From UTCFX2 sp963726375 (GTDB lineage Bacteria > Chloroflexota > Anaerolineae > Anaerolineales > UBA4823): 64,000 nucleotides of DNA. The DNA lies in contig CAVSCE010000009.1 of assembly GCA_963726375.1 (NCBI GenBank), positions 806,001-870,000 of the forward strand, given 5' to 3'. Under the pieces are notes generated by a model. It made no database searches. It worked only from the letters and a program-made list of their open reading frames with translations, and was not told where the DNA came from. Shown piece by piece: positions 55,978-64,000 of this stretch (the stretch's first letter is position 1; each line of letters begins with the position of its first letter). Made by a program: the position numbers and the translations under genes.

Positions 55978-57030
55978 ATGTATAAAAAAGTAACCATCAA
56001 GGATGTAGCTTCAACTGCCGGCGTTTCTCATCAAACGGTCTCAAGAGTGATGAATGACCGACCTGATGTTGCCGCTGAAACCCGGTTGCGAGTTCAGGCA
56101 GTTATTGAACAATTAAACTATCAGCCGAGCGCGATCGCCCGCAGTTTAAGCCGGCAGCGCAGTTTTACCCTTGGTGTCGTAACCGCTGGTTTGAAATATC
56201 TCGGTCCTTCCCGCACACTAAGCGGGATCACCGAACAGGCTGAAGAGTTGGGCTATGCCCTCCTCCTTAAAGAGCTGTCGGGATTTCATCATACCGACAT
56301 CATTCCAATAATCAATTTTTTAGTCTCCCGTCATGTGGATGGGATAATCTGGGCAGTAGCGGAGATCGGCGACAACCGGGAACATCTTCAACAGCAGCTG
56401 TTTCGACTCCCTATCCCAACGATATTTCTCACGATGGCCCCCAGGAAGAACCAGTTTATTGTCTCAGTGGATAACTATTTAGGAGGCCGGATGGCGACGG
56501 AACACCTGATCTCACAAGGATGCCGCAGCATCGGGCATATCACCGGACCGCTTGATTGGTGGGAGGCGCGCCAGCGCAAAGCCGGCTGGCACGACGTCCT
56601 GCAAGAGTTCGGTATTCCTACCCATCAGCATGCTTGGGCTTCCGGTGATTGGTCCTCTTCAAGCGGAGCCAAGGCAATGACCGAATTATTGGAGAAAAAT
56701 ACTATCCTGGATGCTTTGTTCGTATCAAACGACCAGATGGCTTTAGGTGCCCTCCAAATTGCCTGCAGGCAGGGTATTCGCGTACCCGCAGACCTGGCAT
56801 TAGTAGGGTTTGATAATATCAACGAATTGGCTTTTTATTATCCACCGCTAACTACCGTAAGTCAGAACCAGCGCCAGCTAGGAAATAGAGCCGTAAGTGA
56901 GCTGGTTCAGATCATCGAATCCGTTTTAAGCGGCGAAAAAGACATTCAACCAGAAGTGATCACACTCGAACCAGAATTGATCATCCGTGAAAGCTCACTA
57001 AAGAATACTGGACAAATAATACACTCGTAA
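55978..57030 (+). CDS. LacI-family repressor of the glycyl radical/ABC locus
   Basis: 350 residues, intact. HTH: VTIKDVASTAGVSHQTVSRVMNDRPDVA; hinge: NYQPSAIARSLSRQRS; effector domain FTLGVVTAGLKYLGPSRTLSGITEQ to LVGFDNINELAFYYPPLTTVSQNQ, and the C-terminal ITLEPELIIRESS. It follows the second URO-D gene by about 270 bases on the same strand. Its own promoter carries operator B, and the upstream operon has operator A, so one repressor probably governs 45021-55709. A sugar or sugar acid is the expected inducer. Confidence 0.9.
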   Translation: MYKKVTIKDVASTAGVSHQTVSRVMNDRPDVAAETRLRVQAVIEQLNYQPSAIARSLSRQRSFTLGVVTAGLKYLGPSRTLSGITEQAEELGYALLLKELSGFHHTDIIPIINFLVSRHVDGIIWAVAEIGDNREHLQQQLFRLPIPTIFLTMAPRKNQFIVSVDNYLGGRMATEHLISQGCRSIGHITGPLDWWEARQRKAGWHDVLQEFGIPTHQHAWASGDWSSSSGAKAMTELLEKNTILDALFVSNDQMALGALQIACRQGIRVPADLALVGFDNINELAFYYPPLTTVSQNQRQLGNRAVSELVQIIESVLSGEKDIQPEVITLEPELIIRESSLKNTGQIIHS

Positions 57031-57097
57031 ACAAGAGTTATTGAATCCTGTCGAATGCAGGATTTCGATGTCGTTAACAATTTATTTTGGAGGTCAG

Positions 57098-59650
57098 GTG
57101 ATTGCTCCAATTGTCGTGCGCGGTGCCCGGCTACATAATCTGAAGAACGTAAACCTCACCATCCCAAAAAACAAACTGGTTGTTTTTACTGGATTATCCG
57201 GCTCGGGAAAATCCACCCTTGCTTTCGATATCCTTCACAAAGAAAGCCAGCGCCAATATCTGGAAACTCTTGGGTATCTTGGATTTAAGCTAACCAGACC
57301 CCCTGTCGACTTAATCACCGGGCTTTCACCTTCTATCAGCCTGGATCAGCGCCTTACGAACCACAATCCGCGTTCGACAGTTGGCACATACACGGACGTG
57401 TACACTTATCTTCGCGTCCTGTTCGCCAGACTGGGTCACCGACCCTGTCCAGTTTGTGGTGAAGATATCCCGCCTCTTAATAACCATTCCAGTGATGAAT
57501 GGCGCAACGAATTCGTCTTTCACGATGATGTTTCAACCCCAGAAACGACCTTCCCCTGCCCGAAATGTTCTGCACCTGTTCCAGAGATCGGGATGGAAAA
57601 TTTTTCCTTCAATAAGCCGGCTGGGGCTTGTCCAACCTGCACCGGGTTGGGAATAATCCAAACAGCCAACCTATCCCGCCTGGTGGATGAGCAAAAAAGC
57701 ATCCAGGATGGCGCTGTCTTTGGCTGGGATAGCTCTCAAATCGATTACCATGCCTCCACTCTCAGAGCAGCTGCGGCTCATTATGGTTTAGAAATCGATC
57801 TTTCCCTCCCGATTGAGGATTTCACCACCGTACAGCGCGACTTGCTCCTTTATGGCGTTAAAAATCCAATCTTCTCAAGCAGATTTCCAAAAATACATCC
57901 ACCTGCTACTGTTCGACAAGGCCGCTTTGAAGGGATCGTCACTAATCTTCTGCGGCGAGTTGCCGAACGGATCGAGGACTCTGATTACTTCGGCAAGATG
58001 GGTATCTATCTGATCACCCAAACCTGTCCAGACTGCAATGGCTCCAAGCTGCGCCCTGATAGCTTGAAAGTGACTGTAAATCAGCAGAACATAACTTCCC
58101 TCTCCGGAATGACGCTTCAGGATCTCATCCTCTGGCTAAATCGCCTGCCTTTTGTGTTATCTGCCGATGAAAAGATATTCGCAGATCCAATTCGATCAGA
58201 GATGAATGAACGCCTTACAAGGTTAATCAAAGTAGGTGCCGGTTACTTAACCATGGATAGGTCCATGCCGTCTATATCAGCTGGAGAATCCCAGCGGCTG
58301 CGTCTGGCTGCAATGCTCGGCTCCAGTTTAAATGGCATATTATATGTCTTTGATGAACCAACAATCGGAACACACCCGCGCGATATTCGTAAGTTGATTG
58401 AGACCTTAAAGGAACTTCGAGACCTTGGTAACACAGTCCTCGTCATCGAACACGACTTAGAAGTGATTGCCGCTGCCGACTATCTGATCGACTTTGGCCC
58501 TGGTGCAGGAAAACATGGAGGTGTAATTGTTGCAGCAGGTTCACCTGCAAAAATCGCCAAACTGGATTGCTCATTGACAGCCAGGTTTCTTTATGGTCGA
58601 ACAAAGATACCAATACCCACGGAACGCCGTGTACCAACTGAAAAAGCTATTATCATCCATGGAGCCAGACATCACAATTTGGATAATATTACTGTCAGTC
58701 TGCCTCTTGGACTGCTTGTTGCAGTGACGGGTGTGTCCGGATCAGGGAAATCATCGCTCATATTCGATATCCTAGATCACGGACTCCGCCAACGAATATA
58801 CGGGTCAAGCGTGATTCCAGGTGAGCACGACTTTATCGAAGGCAGCGAGTTCCTTGACAAGATCATCACGATCAATCAGCAGCAAATCGGACGACAACCA
58901 CATTCAATTACTGCTACTTATACCGATACTTTCACTCCAATTCGCACGGCGTTTGCAGCTACGTCGGATGCGCGCCGTCGAGGAATTTCTGCCCGGCACT
59001 TTTCAATGAACATCTCCGGAGGACGCTGCGAACAATGTCAGGGTGAAGGTTTTATTGCCGTTAACATGCACTTCATGCCCGACGTTGAAGTTCGCTGTCC
59101 ATCCTGTCATGGTCGGCGCTTCAATAACAAAACCCTTTCCGTGCTGTATAACGGATATAACATTTCTCAGGTGCTCGATTTGACCATCGAAGAAGCGTTG
59201 GATCTTTTCAGGGAAATCCCTGCTGCCCGATCCCGCCTTCAGGTGATGTCCGACATCGGGTTGGGTTATCTTCAACTAGGGCAGTCTACAGCGACACTCT
59301 CAGGAGGTGAAGGTCAGCGGATAAAGCTGGCAAAAGAGCTGGGGAAACGCAGCACAGGCCATACACTTTATCTGCTCGACGAACCAACGACAGGTCTGCA
59401 TCTCGCCGATATAAACCGTTTGGTAAGCGTACTCCAGCGCCTCGTCGACATGGGCAACTCTGTTGTATTCATAGAACACAACCTGGATTTGATCAAAACT
59501 GCCGATTGGGTAATTGACCTTGGACCAGAAGGAGGCCCTGCAGGTGGAAAACTTGTTGCTGAGGGCACACCTGAAACGGTTTCCCAGTTCCCTGGATCTC
59601 TTACCGGTCTCTATTTGAAAGAACACATGAAAAAAAGTTCTTTTGATTAA
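57098..59650 (+). CDS. UvrA-like excinuclease subunit (short paralogue)
   Basis: About 850 residues, compared with about 940 for standard UvrA. Two ABC cassettes: Walker A GLSGSGKST and GVSGSGKSS, signatures ISAGESQRLRLA and LSGGEGQRIKLA, Walker B LYVFDEPTIG and LYLLDEPTTG. Zinc-module Cys pairs are seen in CPVCGEDIPPL, CPKC and ACPTC, and in CEQCQGEGF and VRCPSCHGRR. GTG 57098 is preferred because GGAGG lies four bases upstream and the protein then begins IAPIVVRGARLHNLKN. The reduced size fits UvrA2/DrrC-type proteins, which may assist repair or drug tolerance. Confidence 0.83.
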   Translation: MIAPIVVRGARLHNLKNVNLTIPKNKLVVFTGLSGSGKSTLAFDILHKESQRQYLETLGYLGFKLTRPPVDLITGLSPSISLDQRLTNHNPRSTVGTYTDVYTYLRVLFARLGHRPCPVCGEDIPPLNNHSSDEWRNEFVFHDDVSTPETTFPCPKCSAPVPEIGMENFSFNKPAGACPTCTGLGIIQTANLSRLVDEQKSIQDGAVFGWDSSQIDYHASTLRAAAAHYGLEIDLSLPIEDFTTVQRDLLLYGVKNPIFSSRFPKIHPPATVRQGRFEGIVTNLLRRVAERIEDSDYFGKMGIYLITQTCPDCNGSKLRPDSLKVTVNQQNITSLSGMTLQDLILWLNRLPFVLSADEKIFADPIRSEMNERLTRLIKVGAGYLTMDRSMPSISAGESQRLRLAAMLGSSLNGILYVFDEPTIGTHPRDIRKLIETLKELRDLGNTVLVIEHDLEVIAAADYLIDFGPGAGKHGGVIVAAGSPAKIAKLDCSLTARFLYGRTKIPIPTERRVPTEKAIIIHGARHHNLDNITVSLPLGLLVAVTGVSGSGKSSLIFDILDHGLRQRIYGSSVIPGEHDFIEGSEFLDKIITINQQQIGRQPHSITATYTDTFTPIRTAFAATSDARRRGISARHFSMNISGGRCEQCQGEGFIAVNMHFMPDVEVRCPSCHGRRFNNKTLSVLYNGYNISQVLDLTIEEALDLFREIPAARSRLQVMSDIGLGYLQLGQSTATLSGGEGQRIKLAKELGKRSTGHTLYLLDEPTTGLHLADINRLVSVLQRLVDMGNSVVFIEHNLDLIKTADWVIDLGPEGGPAGGKLVAEGTPETVSQFPGSLTGLYLKEHMKKSSFD

Positions 59651-60663
59651 TCGGTAACAGCCAGCTCCCTCCCGGACCGCAGCTCAATTTCATAATGCAG
59701 GATTTCCCTATCAACATGCATTCCAACTCGTTGGTAGAGCCGTGTCGCGCCTGTCTTGTTTTTCGCATCCACATCCAAACCGATGCGGGTAACCCCTCGG
59801 TCTTGAAGTGCACGAAAAGCACACTGCAGAAGAGCCTGGCCCAAACCGCGTCGTCTGTACGGTTTCCGCACCGCCAATGTGGGAATATATCCCATTTCGG
59901 CGTCTAAATTAGACCTCTCCTGGGAATTTATTGATCCCGCAATCGTATTTCCATCCATCGCCAGAAACCATAGTTCCGGTTTCAGGCCTTCAGCTTCAAA
60001 GGTATATTTCTTCCAGCGTGGAAAGGCATCTTCGAATGTGCTTTTAACAAATCCCCAATGCTCCTGGAACGCGTCTTCTTGAGCCAGAAAAACCGCCTCA
60101 AGATCCTGAGGAAATTGCAGCGTACGAACATAAATTCCTTCAGGCCATTGTGGGACGGGCACTGGGGACACAAGCTCGATGACCATCCGCCACGAATAAC
60201 GACATAGATTTATCCCGAAGCTTTCAAAAAGCTCAATGCTTGGCTTGTGATTGGAAGGCGCGGCAACCGAGGAGCCATCCTGGCATCTTCTGGAAGCCGT
60301 TCCAGCACCCGGCGTGAGGTCGTGAGCGCCCATTCCAACATTGCGCTGCCTATTCCACGCCCCTGCCACTGCGGGTGGACACGCCCCCAAATCCACGGTC
60401 GGATTGGTGGATGATTAAGATCCCACAACTCAACACATCCCACAGGTTGACCGCCTGGAGAAACGATCATCCGGGTGCTGTTTTCAAGATCGATCCCATT
60501 TTCAATCCATTCTTTCTGGTATCGTTCGACCGTCCAATCGCCCGTGCCAGAGAGCTCCTTTTTCTGCCGCGTTGAACATCGGCACGGCCAAGGGCAGGTC
60601 ATCCATTTTCGCCGGTCTTACCTCAAATCCAGCTGTTTTTATCGCATTGAAGCATTCATCCAT
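59647..60663 (-). CDS. Tandem GNAT N-acetyltransferase, frameshifted
   Basis: About 338 residues with two GNAT domains, like mycothiol synthase or other tandem acetyltransferases. The first has the acetyl-CoA loop VHPQWQGRGIGSAMLEWAL (Q-x-x-G-x-G), the second LAVRKPYRRRGLGQALLQCA (R-x-x-G-x-G), which suggests both can bind acetyl-CoA. Start ATG 60663 has AGGACA upstream. Frames change near 60570 and near 60270. The stop overlaps that of the UvrA-like gene. Substrate not known. Confidence 0.72.
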
Positions 60664-60677
60664 ATATTGTCCTTTTC

Positions 60678-61151
60678 CTAGGGGTGCCAGCCAACCGCAG
60701 GATCATTCCAGTTCCAGATGTAGGCGACACCATATCCTCCCGTTTCAGCATTATTGGGATTATCGGCCAAACGGTCCAAGTCCAGGCGGTCTGGAATGAG
60801 GGCGAAAATGGTGTTTCTCTTTTGTGAACTGGATCCAATTCACACCATTGAAGAACCACAATGTCAGCGGCCTGCCATTTGCTCGCCGCAAATCTTCAGC
60901 CGTATAACGCACAGACAGCTCGAACGGCGGATTGAAATCCTGGATTGTATTGCCATGCCATCAACAATTTCGAAATCGATAACCGGATTTTGGCGGATAA
61001 TATCTCCTTCTTCTAGCTTGTAATATTCACTGTTTTGAAGCGGACGCTTTTTCACCGTGACGAAATTTTTTTGTGCCCTCATTTTTATGCTTACTTTTCC
61101 ATTGTCAAAATCATAGGTTGTGTAATCACTTTGAACCGAGTTAGCTAACAT
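60678..61151 (-). CDS. Protein of unknown function, frameshifted
   Basis: About 157 residues after correction. ATG 61151 has a strong GAGGAGG site seven bases upstream, so it is likely expressed. Frame 1 (ANSVQSDYTTYDFDNGKVSIKMRA, EEGDIIRQNPVIDFEIVDG) looks beta-rich. After breaks near 60950 and 60820 it continues WFFNGVNWIQFTKEKHHF and ends ETGGYGVAYIWNWNDPAVG. No signal peptide, no catalytic motif and no family recognised. It lies between the GNAT gene and the cyclase/ATPase gene on the same strand. Confidence 0.5.
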
Positions 61152-61177
61152 AGTATTCCTCCTCACGTAGCATTCTT

Positions 61178-64000
61178 CTAGACAAGCTGATGATATTTTT
61201 CGCGAATATTCCGGTGCTCGGCAATATTCTCAAGAAATGAATTCCGCCACTCATAATCGACGATCCGGTCCGCCTGAGATAATAAATATTGATGGCCTTG
61301 CTTGATAGCAGCGGTCGACCGATCCCCGTCGCCGGCCGCCAAGAAGATCTCAGCGCAGGTCAGGTAACTCATGATCGGGAACTCCAACGAAGCAGCGTTT
61401 TGATTCTCAAGGTAAGTCCAGACTTCTTCGGCAAGGTGTTGTGCCTCTTGAAGATCATTTTGCCTAAATCGGCAGCGTGCCAGGCCTGCGGTCATATCTC
61501 TCTCCAGACCAAGACTCCCCGATTTGTGATAATGGTTTTTCGCCTCCTTAAAATAGGCTTCTGCTTCCGGGAAATCTCCAGAGAGCTCACACGCAAGCCC
61601 AAGATATGCCATGGATGCGGCAGCTCCAAACGCATCGCCTGCAGACTGAAGAGCTGGAAGGCTTTTTTCAATCTCCAGGATCGCAGCCTGGCTTTCACCG
61701 CTGCGCAGCAAACATAAACCCAGGTTTAACCTGGCGTAGGAAAGCATCCGGACCGCTTCCATATGCTCAAATATATCGATTGAACGCTGCAGAGATTTGA
61801 CTGCCGGCTGGAATTGACCCAGGCTTGTATAGCTGAAACCAAGATTTAGCAAGCCCAACGCTTCGCCGAATTGATTCGATCGACGGCGGTTAATCGAAAC
61901 GTGCTCCTGAAGAATTTGGATCGACCGGGCATGATCACCGCTGTTTTGGTAGAAAACAGCTACATTATTGAGATTTCGAACAAGAATGGCATCATCCGAA
62001 AGTTCTCTGGCACACTGAAGCGCGTTTTTTGCAGTTTGTTCAGCTTTTTTAAGTTCTCCAAGATTTGAATAGCAGATCGTCATCATTCCATAGACCAGTG
62101 CCTCAATTCGTTTGTTACCAGAACTTTTCGCAGCCGCAAGGCTTCTCACATGGGATTCCAGTTCCAGCCCGAATTGACCCTTCATACTTTCATACGATGC
62201 TTTATGGTAAAAGGCTTCGGATATCCGATGTTCATCGCCCGACGCCTGAGCAATTTCCAAAATTTGTTGAATGATCACCTGACGCTCTTCTTGAACGCCT
62301 AAAATTCCATAGATTTCATCAAGGTCTAACAGAATCTGCCAGCGCCTTTCCTCGTCTTCCCCCAGGAAGAGAGGTAGAGCCTGACTCAAGTTCTGGCTTG
62401 CTTCCAGAAATGCTCCCCTGTCCATCGCGTTTCTTCCCGCCAGGATTAGATACGCTGCAGCATTTTGTTTTTGACCGGAATTGAGGTAATGGTATGCCAG
62501 GAAACCGCAAAACTCCTGAATGCGCTCAGGGAAAATGTTCTCGAGCGCCTGGGCTACGAGAAAATGCATTTCCTTTCTTTGATCCACGCGCAGGGTATGG
62601 TAAGCAGCCTCTTGAGTAAGCGAATGTTTAAAAATATATTCCAATTCAGGCTGTCTGGTTCGCTCTTTGATCAAGTCAAGTCGTTGGAGTTGAGCCAGCT
62701 GGTCATCCAGCAGGTCTTGATCCTGGCAAATCTCATCCAAAATGCTGTAAAGAAAGCTTTTTCCTATTACTGAAGCGAGCTGAAGCGTTTGGCGGAGCTC
62801 ATTTGATAGTCGATCGATGCGCGCCAGGAGCAAACCATTGAGCGTTTCGGGGATTGCCAGATCAGGGATCGGTTTCATGATCTGCGATTTTCCTGCAGCA
62901 GAATTCAGAACCTCCTGTTCCTTTAAGCTGTGAACAAGCTCCTCCATGAAAAGTGGATTACCCTCTGAGTGGTCAAGGATCAACTGCCGGAGGTGATCCG
63001 GTAAATTTGCAGATTGGGTCAGATTTTCGATCATCCTGTCCTGCTCATCCTGGGAGAGTGGTTTCAGAATGATCTCCGTATACCTGTGTTCATAATCGGT
63101 TTCTGCCTGCAGCTTGATGCGCCATGAGCCGTGATCTCGTTCAGGCCGCATGAGCAAAAGCAGCAAGATCCGGTGACGATCGGTGAGAGCCATCAGGCTT
63201 TCTACTGCTGCCAACGTTGAAGGATCCGCCCAGTGGAAATCTTCAAAAACCAGGACGAGCGGTTTTAAAAGCGAAAGAGCACGGAAATATTCACGGATGG
63301 CAATTTTCAAATGTAATTTTCGCGTTTCGCCATCCAGAGAGCTTAACTGATTTGCCGGTGCGCCTTCCAGCTCTGCTCCAAGCAAGTGGAATATATATGG
63401 AATGATCACACCCGAATCATCTACCTTCAGCTCATTCACACGTCGGCGCAAGCTGACCTTGATTCTGGTCTCTGGATCACCGTCCGAAAGGCAAAGATCA
63501 TCTTTAATAAGCTGGATGATCGTCCAATAGGAGAGATTCGTTCCGTACGACAGAGCGCGCCCCGTTAACCAGCAGATTCCGGGCAGCTTCCCGCTATCCG
63601 CCATGGCGATGCGGGCTTCTTCCACCAGCCGGCTTTTCCCAATACCTGCTTCCCCTGATACAAGCACAATTTGTCCAGAGCCAGTCTGTAAAGCAGATAA
63701 AGCCTTGCTCAGGCCAGACAACTCATTTTGACGGCCAACAAGAGGAGATGAAAATCGCGCCGGGTAATGGTTCGGGTCTATCCCTTTGATCGGACCCTGC
63801 ACCTCAAAAACATGGACGGGTTTTGATTTCCCTTTCAGGACTCTTTTCCCAAGTGGGTTCAACCCATAACGATCTTTTACCAACCGTGCCGTCGTTTCGG
63901 AAACCAGCACCCTACCTGCGCGAGCCTCAGACTGCAGACGCGCTGCAAGGTTCACTGCATCCCCAATTGCCAGATACTCCCGATGAAGCTCATCTCCGAT
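61178..64000 (-). CDS. Class III nucleotide cyclase - AAA ATPase - TPR regulator (partial, start outside)
   Basis: The last 940 or so codons of a long gene. At the window edge GDAVNLAARLQSEARAG is the end of a class III adenylate/guanylate cyclase homology domain. A large ATPase domain follows (LVSGEAGIGKSRLVEEA Walker A, LVLVFEDFHWADPSTL Walker B, PLVGRQNEL start). Residues beyond about 480 form many TPR-like repeats (EALVYGMMTICYSNLGELKKAEQTA, ALGLLNLGFSYTSLGQF). Such triple-domain proteins are frequent in Chloroflexota and act as signal or regulatory hubs. The N-terminal cyclase part is outside the window, so its activity cannot be judged. Intact here. Confidence 0.85.
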   Translation of the reverse strand: MGDELHREYLAIGDAVNLAARLQSEARAGRVLVSETTARLVKDRYGLNPLGKRVLKGKSKPVHVFEVQGPIKGIDPNHYPARFSSPLVGRQNELSGLSKALSALQTGSGQIVLVSGEAGIGKSRLVEEARIAMADSGKLPGICWLTGRALSYGTNLSYWTIIQLIKDDLCLSDGDPETRIKVSLRRRVNELKVDDSGVIIPYIFHLLGAELEGAPANQLSSLDGETRKLHLKIAIREYFRALSLLKPLVLVFEDFHWADPSTLAAVESLMALTDRHRILLLLLMRPERDHGSWRIKLQAETDYEHRYTEIILKPLSQDEQDRMIENLTQSANLPDHLRQLILDHSEGNPLFMEELVHSLKEQEVLNSAAGKSQIMKPIPDLAIPETLNGLLLARIDRLSNELRQTLQLASVIGKSFLYSILDEICQDQDLLDDQLAQLQRLDLIKERTRQPELEYIFKHSLTQEAAYHTLRVDQRKEMHFLVAQALENIFPERIQEFCGFLAYHYLNSGQKQNAAAYLILAGRNAMDRGAFLEASQNLSQALPLFLGEDEERRWQILLDLDEIYGILGVQEERQVIIQQILEIAQASGDEHRISEAFYHKASYESMKGQFGLELESHVRSLAAAKSSGNKRIEALVYGMMTICYSNLGELKKAEQTAKNALQCARELSDDAILVRNLNNVAVFYQNSGDHARSIQILQEHVSINRRRSNQFGEALGLLNLGFSYTSLGQFQPAVKSLQRSIDIFEHMEAVRMLSYARLNLGLCLLRSGESQAAILEIEKSLPALQSAGDAFGAAASMAYLGLACELSGDFPEAEAYFKEAKNHYHKSGSLGLERDMTAGLARCRFRQNDLQEAQHLAEEVWTYLENQNAASLEFPIMSYLTCAEIFLAAGDGDRSTAAIKQGHQYLLSQADRIVDYEWRNSFLENIAEHRNIREKYHQLV

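Noticed and set aside
1..64000. tRNA, rRNA, CRISPR, phage or insertion-sequence features
   Set aside because: Intergenic regions were inspected by eye on both strands and none showed a cloverleaf, integrase, transposase or repeat-spacer pattern.

Overview
The window looks like a piece of a bacterial chromosome, most probably from an anaerobic, carbohydrate-fermenting Chloroflexota of the Anaerolineae type. This is inferred from style, not from a marker gene: sugar-binding lipoproteins with a Cys-Ala-Pro start and long Ala/Pro/Thr/Glu linkers, LacI repressors next to sugar operons, a serine hydroxymethyltransferase joined to a glycine-cleavage T protein, and a glycyl radical enzyme with its activase. 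No rRNA, tRNA, CRISPR array, phage or insertion sequence was seen.

Layout. 1-1.5 kb: end of an SH3-type protein, a small membrane protein, and broken remnants of a lipoprotein and an AI-2E-type transporter. 1.6-4.6 kb (minus): polar amino-acid ABC transporter. 4.8-11.1 kb: an acyltransferase-like protein, an FKBP isomerase, an aminotransferase, and the glyA-gcvT fusion. 11.7-14.0 kb: secreted M6-type metalloprotease. 14.1-25.6 kb (minus): a probable operon uxaC - SDR mannonate oxidoreductase - LarA-type nickel racemase/epimerase - gnd - P-type ATPase - tkt - tal, with a LacI repressor (25.8 kb) and a PfkB kinase on the other side. 28.2-35.5 kb (plus): histidine phosphatase, glgC, pgi, a GlgM-type glycosyltransferase and glgE, that is, alpha-glucan synthesis through maltose-1-phosphate. 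35.7-44.9 kb: divergent sugar locus (UroD-like protein, PIG-L deacetylase and ROK kinase on minus; sugar ABC transporter and two Gfo/Idh oxidoreductases on plus). 45.0-57.0 kb: a second sugar locus (UroD-like protein, ribose-type ABC transporter, galactokinase, glycyl radical enzyme activase, glycyl radical enzyme, second UroD-like protein, LacI). 57.1-64 kb: a UvrA-like ATPase, tandem GNAT, an unknown protein, and a cyclase/ATPase/TPR regulator running off the end.

How it works together. The most interesting hypothesis is that uxaC, the SDR and the LarA homologue turn glucuronate into fructuronate, mannonate and then gluconate, which after phosphorylation would be burned by the neighbouring gnd, tkt and tal. 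That would bypass mannonate dehydratase, which is absent here. The second is the 45-57 kb locus. Two nearly identical 19-bp operators sit just downstream of two good sigma-70-type promoters, one before the first UroD/ABC genes and one before the LacI gene, so they probably form one regulon around an unassigned glycyl radical enzyme.

Quality warning. About twenty otherwise well conserved genes carry one or more single-base frameshifts, although their total spans equal the normal family lengths. Most of these are likely to be consensus errors (for example a G6 run in the LacI gene at 26701) rather than true pseudogenes. Such genes are listed with their whole span and the approximate break points.
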